Of a DNA stretch of 64,000 nucleotides, positions 60,314 to 64,000 are shown in pieces. The translations under genes and the position numbers were made by a program. Position 1 is the stretch's first letter, and the number at the start of each line of letters is the position of its first letter. Source of the DNA: Pyropia yezoensis (lineage: Eukaryota; Rhodophyta; Bangiophyceae; Bangiales; Bangiaceae). A model generated the notes under the pieces. It saw only the letters and a program-made list of their open reading frames with translations. It made no database searches and was not told where the DNA came from. The DNA lies in NCBI GenBank assembly GCA_009829735.1, contig CM020619.1, positions 33,892,283 to 33,956,282 on the forward strand. Direction: 5' to 3'.

Positions 60314-62738
60314 TCAGGTATAGGTCCTCGGTCGTTGTCCCGTAGTTTCTAGCCTTGACATAAAGTCTGCAGCATGGTGGTGTTGACCAGGACGGGACTC
60401 AACGGTATAATGGTACTCAGCTAACCGGAGTCGCCAACGAGCCAAACGTCCATGGGCTCCGTCCATGTGTAACATCCACTTCAAAGCGGTGTGGTCCGTA
60501 CGTACAACGAAGCGTGTCCCCTCTAGGTACGGTCGTAACAAAAAGAGAGCCCAGACAGCAGCGAGGCACTCGCGTTCCGTGGTACTATAGTTCCGTTCCG
60601 CTTGTGTCAGGCCCCTGCTCCAGTAACCCACGGGCTTGTAGGCCCCGTCCTCTTGTTCCTGTAGCAAAACGCAACCAATCTGGGCAGCGCTCGCATTGGT
60701 ATCCACAGTAAACTGGCCCGAGCGTCGCGGAAGCGCCAGGATCGGTGTGTGGGTCAGACGGTGCTTCAGTTCCTTAAACGCGTCCGTCTGAGCCGGAGTA
60801 AAAGGAGGCAGAGGGTCGGGTATCTCGGTACTTGTCATAGCCAACAGAGGGCGGGCCACCTGAGCATAGTCCTTAACAAAGCGACGGTAAACGTTACACA
60901 TTCCCAGGAAACTGCGTAGGTCCTTCTTGGTTCTCGGTGTCTTGGCTTCCCGTAGCCCGACCAGGTTCTTCTCGTTCACGCGGAGCTGGCCCTTGCCGAC
61001 GATATGGCCAAGGTACTCATCCTCGTCATGGAACAAAAAGCACTTGCTGGCCTTCAGGGAAACATCGGCCTTGGCAAGTAGCCCATAGATCTCTTCCAGG
61101 TGTTCCAGGTGTTCCGTAGGGTTCTTAGAGAAGACAATAATGTCGTCCAGGTACACGAGGCACGTCTTCCACTTAACCCCGGACAGGATCATATCGATGG
61201 CCCGTTGAAAAGTAGCCGGAGCATTTGTTAGACCAAAGTGGAGCCTGATGTACCGGAAGGTTCCTTCGTGACACGTGAACGTCGTTTTATCCTGGTCCTC
61301 GGCAGCAACAGGGATCTGCCAGTAACCACAGTTCGCGTCCAACATCGAAAACACGGTAGCCTCTCCCAGAAAGTCGATACAGTCGTCCATCCTTGGTAAC
61401 GGGTACGTGTCCTTAACCGTCACATCGTTCAGTCTGCGGTAGTCAACACAGAACCGCGGGGTACCATCGGGCTTGGGGACCAAGACGACCGGGAACGGCC
61501 ACTCAGCCTGAGACGGCTCAATGACCCCGAGCTGGGTCTGCTTTTCCACTTGTTCCTTGATCAGGTCCCGATGATGGAGCCCGGTACGGTACGGTTCGGA
61601 ACGAATAGGCTTGGCCCCGTCCTTCAAAGTGGTCCGGTGGGGTGTTACGTCAATACGTCCCAGTTGTCCGTCCCACAGACCCTTGTAGCGTTCCAAAAGT
61701 TCACGTACAGCCTGGTGAAGTTCAGGCGGGATCAGCTCGTACGCCACCTTGGGCATCTTGACCGGGGTTCCGTCTGACGTCTTCCCCTTTATATCCGGCT
61801 CGGGTACCGTGGTTCCATCGGATCCCTCAGGGGTCTCGCCCTCCCTTGACGACGCTTGACCCGACGTGTTCCCTTGCTCGGTTCCCAGCGTAACAATAGG
61901 GTCGGCGCTCTCACTAGGGGCCGGCAAGTAACCAGTGGGGACCTCGAGCACGGGTCCGTCGTACGGGATAGCGAGGCCTACGGCAAAGTTCTTGGGCAAG
62001 TTGACCGCCCGGTTTGAGATGTTCATGATATGGATCCGGAAGTCCCGCCGGGTCCGTACGTTAGCCAGGGCGTTATGCAGACGGAGCCCTTTCTTGGACA
62101 TCTTGTGCGGTCGTTCATATAGTAAACAACGTCCATTCGTTCCGCACTTGACGTAGACCGCTTGGAGGGATCGGGGTGCTAAAGTTACACCCTTGGAGAG
62201 GTACAGGGCAGAAGGATCTTGGCGTACGGGGTTACCCTTCACGGGAAAAGCGTTCTGGGTCTTTCCGTCCCACGTTCTCTTGGCGTAGGTCAGGAAACCC
62301 AGGTTCCAAAGCACAGACTCTGTTCTAGGGTAGATCGCCTTATCGTGTTCCTTCCGAAAGTCCATCCCGAGGATCAATGGTACCGAGAGGGCCCTGACCA
62401 CGAGGAACTCGAACTCTATCGTCTTCCCGTTCACGATTACCGATAGTTCCACGATCCCACGGGCCCGTAACAACTGACCCGAGGCGTCACACACATGCGT
62501 CGACTTGGGAGCCCTTGACGCCAGTCGTCGCCACCCTTCAGGGAGGACATCCTCACGTACCACGCTTGGCCCAGCACCAGTGTCCAGGATAGCCGTGGTG
62601 TCCTTCGGTTCCTCCTTGTCCAGTCGAACCAAAGCATTCAAAGCAAAGTTTCTCTTACGCAGTACAAGCAAGGTACCCTTGAACCCACAGGGCTTCTTCA
62701 TCCCCATCCGACGTCGGAGCCCAGACTTGGATCGTCGT
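60314..62738 (-). CDS. pol: Element B protease, reverse transcriptase and RNase H (5' end broken)
   Basis: About 808 residues from the solo LTR boundary. Protease is near residues 45-130 (AILDTGAGPSVV, LILGMDF). Reverse transcriptase has FCVDYRRLNDVTVKDTYPLP, MLDANCGYWQI and YLDDIIVFS. RNase H has TVDTNASAAQIG, TERECLAAVWAL and RTDH. It ends at TGA 60316-60314. The frame is open upstream through the inserted LTR, so a misleading longer ORF starting inside the LTR exists. The native start and gag-pol junction have been lost or separated by the insertion. Catalytic residues are present. Confidence 0.88.
62734..62738. repeat. Target-site duplication (GTCGT on plus) left of solo LTR
   Basis: GTCGT here and at 63385-63389 flank the solo LTR. 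Read on the minus strand they are ACGAC. Confidence 0.85.
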
Positions 62739-63384
62739 TGTGGCGTTCTGAGCCCCTGGGACCGTTGGAACCCGGGAGCCTGACTTGGGACCCGGCTGGC
62801 AGCGTTACGTGGAACCACGCGCTGGCCGAGGATCCCTGCATCGGTGGCCCGGGGCAGTGGCGACACGCCCGGTGCCCTGATTGGTCACCCGGAGCGGTGG
62901 ACTTGCCGGGTTGGGGCATACTGACCTTCGGGTTATTTGTTTGATTTTTCGCATTTGTATTCCTTGCGTGATTTCGTGTCTTTCCCCTTTTTCCCACTGG
63001 GTTTTTTTTGGGGATTGACATTTGTGTGTGGTGGGATTTTCGCTTGCTTTTTGTGTGTTGGCCCGGTGAGCGGCCGGTGCCTTGCTGGCACTTGGCCCGC
63101 TGGGGGCGCCCTCTGGGGGCCTCGCTCAGGGCCCCTGGAGGGGCCAGGGGGGGGAGGTTCTTGAGGGGTGCTCCGGGGTTCTCCCCGGGGCCATCTTGTA
63201 AAATCAACAGTACTTTGGGTTCCTTCTCCCTCGGGCTTTTGTCCTGTTTACCTTTGCCTCGTATCGTGGCGGGCGAGTGGATCAGCAAGGGCTCTTACCT
63301 GTTCCTTCCTGGGCTTCGGACTGTGGTCTCTGTGTGTGTGGTTGTGGTTTCTGGGTCCGGGAATCTGGGTCCCATTACGCTACA
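62739..63384 (-). repeat. Solo LTR of the element C family
   Basis: 646 bases, TGTAGCG to CGCCACA on the minus strand, almost identical to 47839-48483. It is bounded by 5-base duplications (62734-62738 and 63385-63389) inside element B between gag and pol. A solo LTR with a clean duplication shows insertion of a full element followed by LTR-LTR recombination. Several ORFs within it are chance frames. Confidence 0.92.
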
Positions 63385-63389
63385 GTCGT
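63385..63389. repeat. Target-site duplication right of solo LTR
   Basis: GTCGT, the second copy of the duplication around the solo LTR. Confidence 0.85.
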
Positions 63390-63552
63390 GCCAGAGAGGG
63401 AAAACAGGAACAAGGGGTTTTTAAAGTAATAGGAGACTCAGAACGTACAGGTATAACGGTGCCCTTAAAGATCTTGGAGAACCCCAACGCAGTTGCAAAT
63501 GAGCAGGTACTATCCCGACGATGGGGAGGGGACCGTTTCGATCCGCCCCCCG

Positions 63553-64000
63553 CTACTCTTTTACCGAGGGTCCCGGCTCCTGGGAACCGTCGTTCACTTG
63601 GTACCCTTGGTCCGCCTCGTCATCCGAGAGGTTTATCCCTTCACAAAGGGCGTGAACCATAGCAACCCGGATCTGACGATGGAACTTGCGGTCCGCGTTC
63701 GGCTTTACATCGGTACTCTGACTCCGTCCACGAGTGGCCGCAAGGAACGAGTCCCGGGCCTGGAGAACTGCTTTCCGTTGGACCTCAGACAACATGGAAC
63801 ATTGATGGGCCATGTGGCCCGGTTCCCAACAAAGGTAACAACGGTACGGGCGTCGACTGTCCATGGTACGTACTCCCACGAGCTGGGGCGTGGGTCCCTT
63901 GAACCCAAACACTTGACCCGACCCGTTCTTCTCAGTTTCCTTCTCGAGGGGGCCCTTAAGGATTGTAGAGGGGCCCATAGGATTAACAGCCATCAACGGG
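63553..64000 (-). CDS. gag: Element B Gag, C-terminal part (5' partial)
   Basis: The frame is open to the window edge, with an internal ATG at 63993. It carries a CCHC knuckle, CYLCWEPGHMAHQC, about 55 residues downstream, then a basic and acidic tail ending ProSerValLysGlu and a stop at 63553. The knuckle binds the element's RNA in the particle. It is followed by about 160 non-coding bases before the solo LTR. The main capsid part lies outside the window. Confidence 0.8.
   Translation of the reverse strand, partial: PLMAVNPMGPSTILKGPLEKETEKNGSGQVFGFKGPTPQLVGVRTMDSRRPYRCYLCWEPGHMAHQCSMLSEVQRKAVLQARDSFLAATRGRSQSTDVKPNADRKFHRQIRVAMVHALCEGINLSDDEADQGYQVNDGSQEPGPSVKE

Larger units (their letters stand above)
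58388..64000 (-). mobile_element. Ty3/gypsy chromovirus, element B (partial, interrupted)
   Basis: A minus-strand element running off the right edge. It shows the gag C-terminus (63553 onward), protease-RT-RNase H (to 60314) and integrase with chromodomain (to 58696). It is broken at the gag-pol spacer by a solo C-family LTR. The 5' LTR is outside the window. After the integrase, a purine-rich GAAAGGAGGG (minus, near 58505) may be the polypurine tract, with the 3' LTR remnant running into the element A insertion site. I could not define the LTR of B. Confidence 0.8.

Noticed and set aside
60314-62866. 850-residue pol protein starting inside the LTR
   Set aside because: The first 43 codons are solo LTR sequence, and the native pol begins after the insertion at 62738.
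1-64000. tRNA, rRNA, riboswitch or ribosome-binding-site features
   Set aside because: No tRNA cloverleaf or rRNA core was recognised by eye on either strand, and bacterial-type signals do not apply.

Overview
This is a eukaryotic, extremely GC-rich nuclear window. It has long homopolymeric G and C tracts, mostly intron-poor genes and several LTR retrotransposons. The gene set (a MAP3K-epsilon/Cdc7-type kinase, LIM and RING proteins, chromodomain-bearing Ty3/gypsy elements) rules out a prokaryote. Composition and intron-poor style fit a red alga of the Porphyra/Pyropia type. That assignment is inference; nothing here is a species marker.

0-9 kb: the 3' part of a MAP3K-epsilon-like kinase gene (plus strand, cut by the window edge), a low-complexity spacer, then a minus-strand membrane methyltransferase of the ICMT/PEMT type.

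9-33 kb: a roughly 10 kb module present twice in direct orientation (about 9.3-19.9 kb and 22.2-32.4 kb). Each copy has a plus-strand ankyrin-repeat gene facing a convergent minus-strand locus that looks like a decayed or multi-exon membrane-protein gene. The two ankyrin proteins differ in length by exactly nine 33-residue repeats (849 and 1146 aa).

32.7-46.8 kb: a two-exon gene for a small secreted NTF2/SnoaL-like protein (minus), a fascin-like beta-trefoil plus double LIM protein (plus), and a RING-H2 protein with nine acidic/serine short motifs and four Cys-x-Cys-Gly-x-Arg-His motifs (minus). An inverted-repeat (foldback) element with about 400-base arms lies upstream of the RING gene.

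46.8-64 kb: a nest of LTR retrotransposons. Element C (plus) has a 5' LTR, a PBS-like site and one large orphan ORF. Element A (minus, 50913-58382) is complete, with 846-base LTRs and the target duplication TCCTG. It carries gag, a pol reached through a canonical -1 slippery site, a chromodomain, and an extra 5' ORF encoding two U1/JAZ-type zinc fingers. Element B (minus, runs off the window) is an older chromovirus whose gag-pol junction is broken by a solo LTR of the C family flanked by ACGAC duplications. The extra zinc-finger ORF in element A is the most unusual genetic arrangement in the window.

Coordinates, frames and motif spacings were read by eye. No similarity search, alignment or expression data were used.
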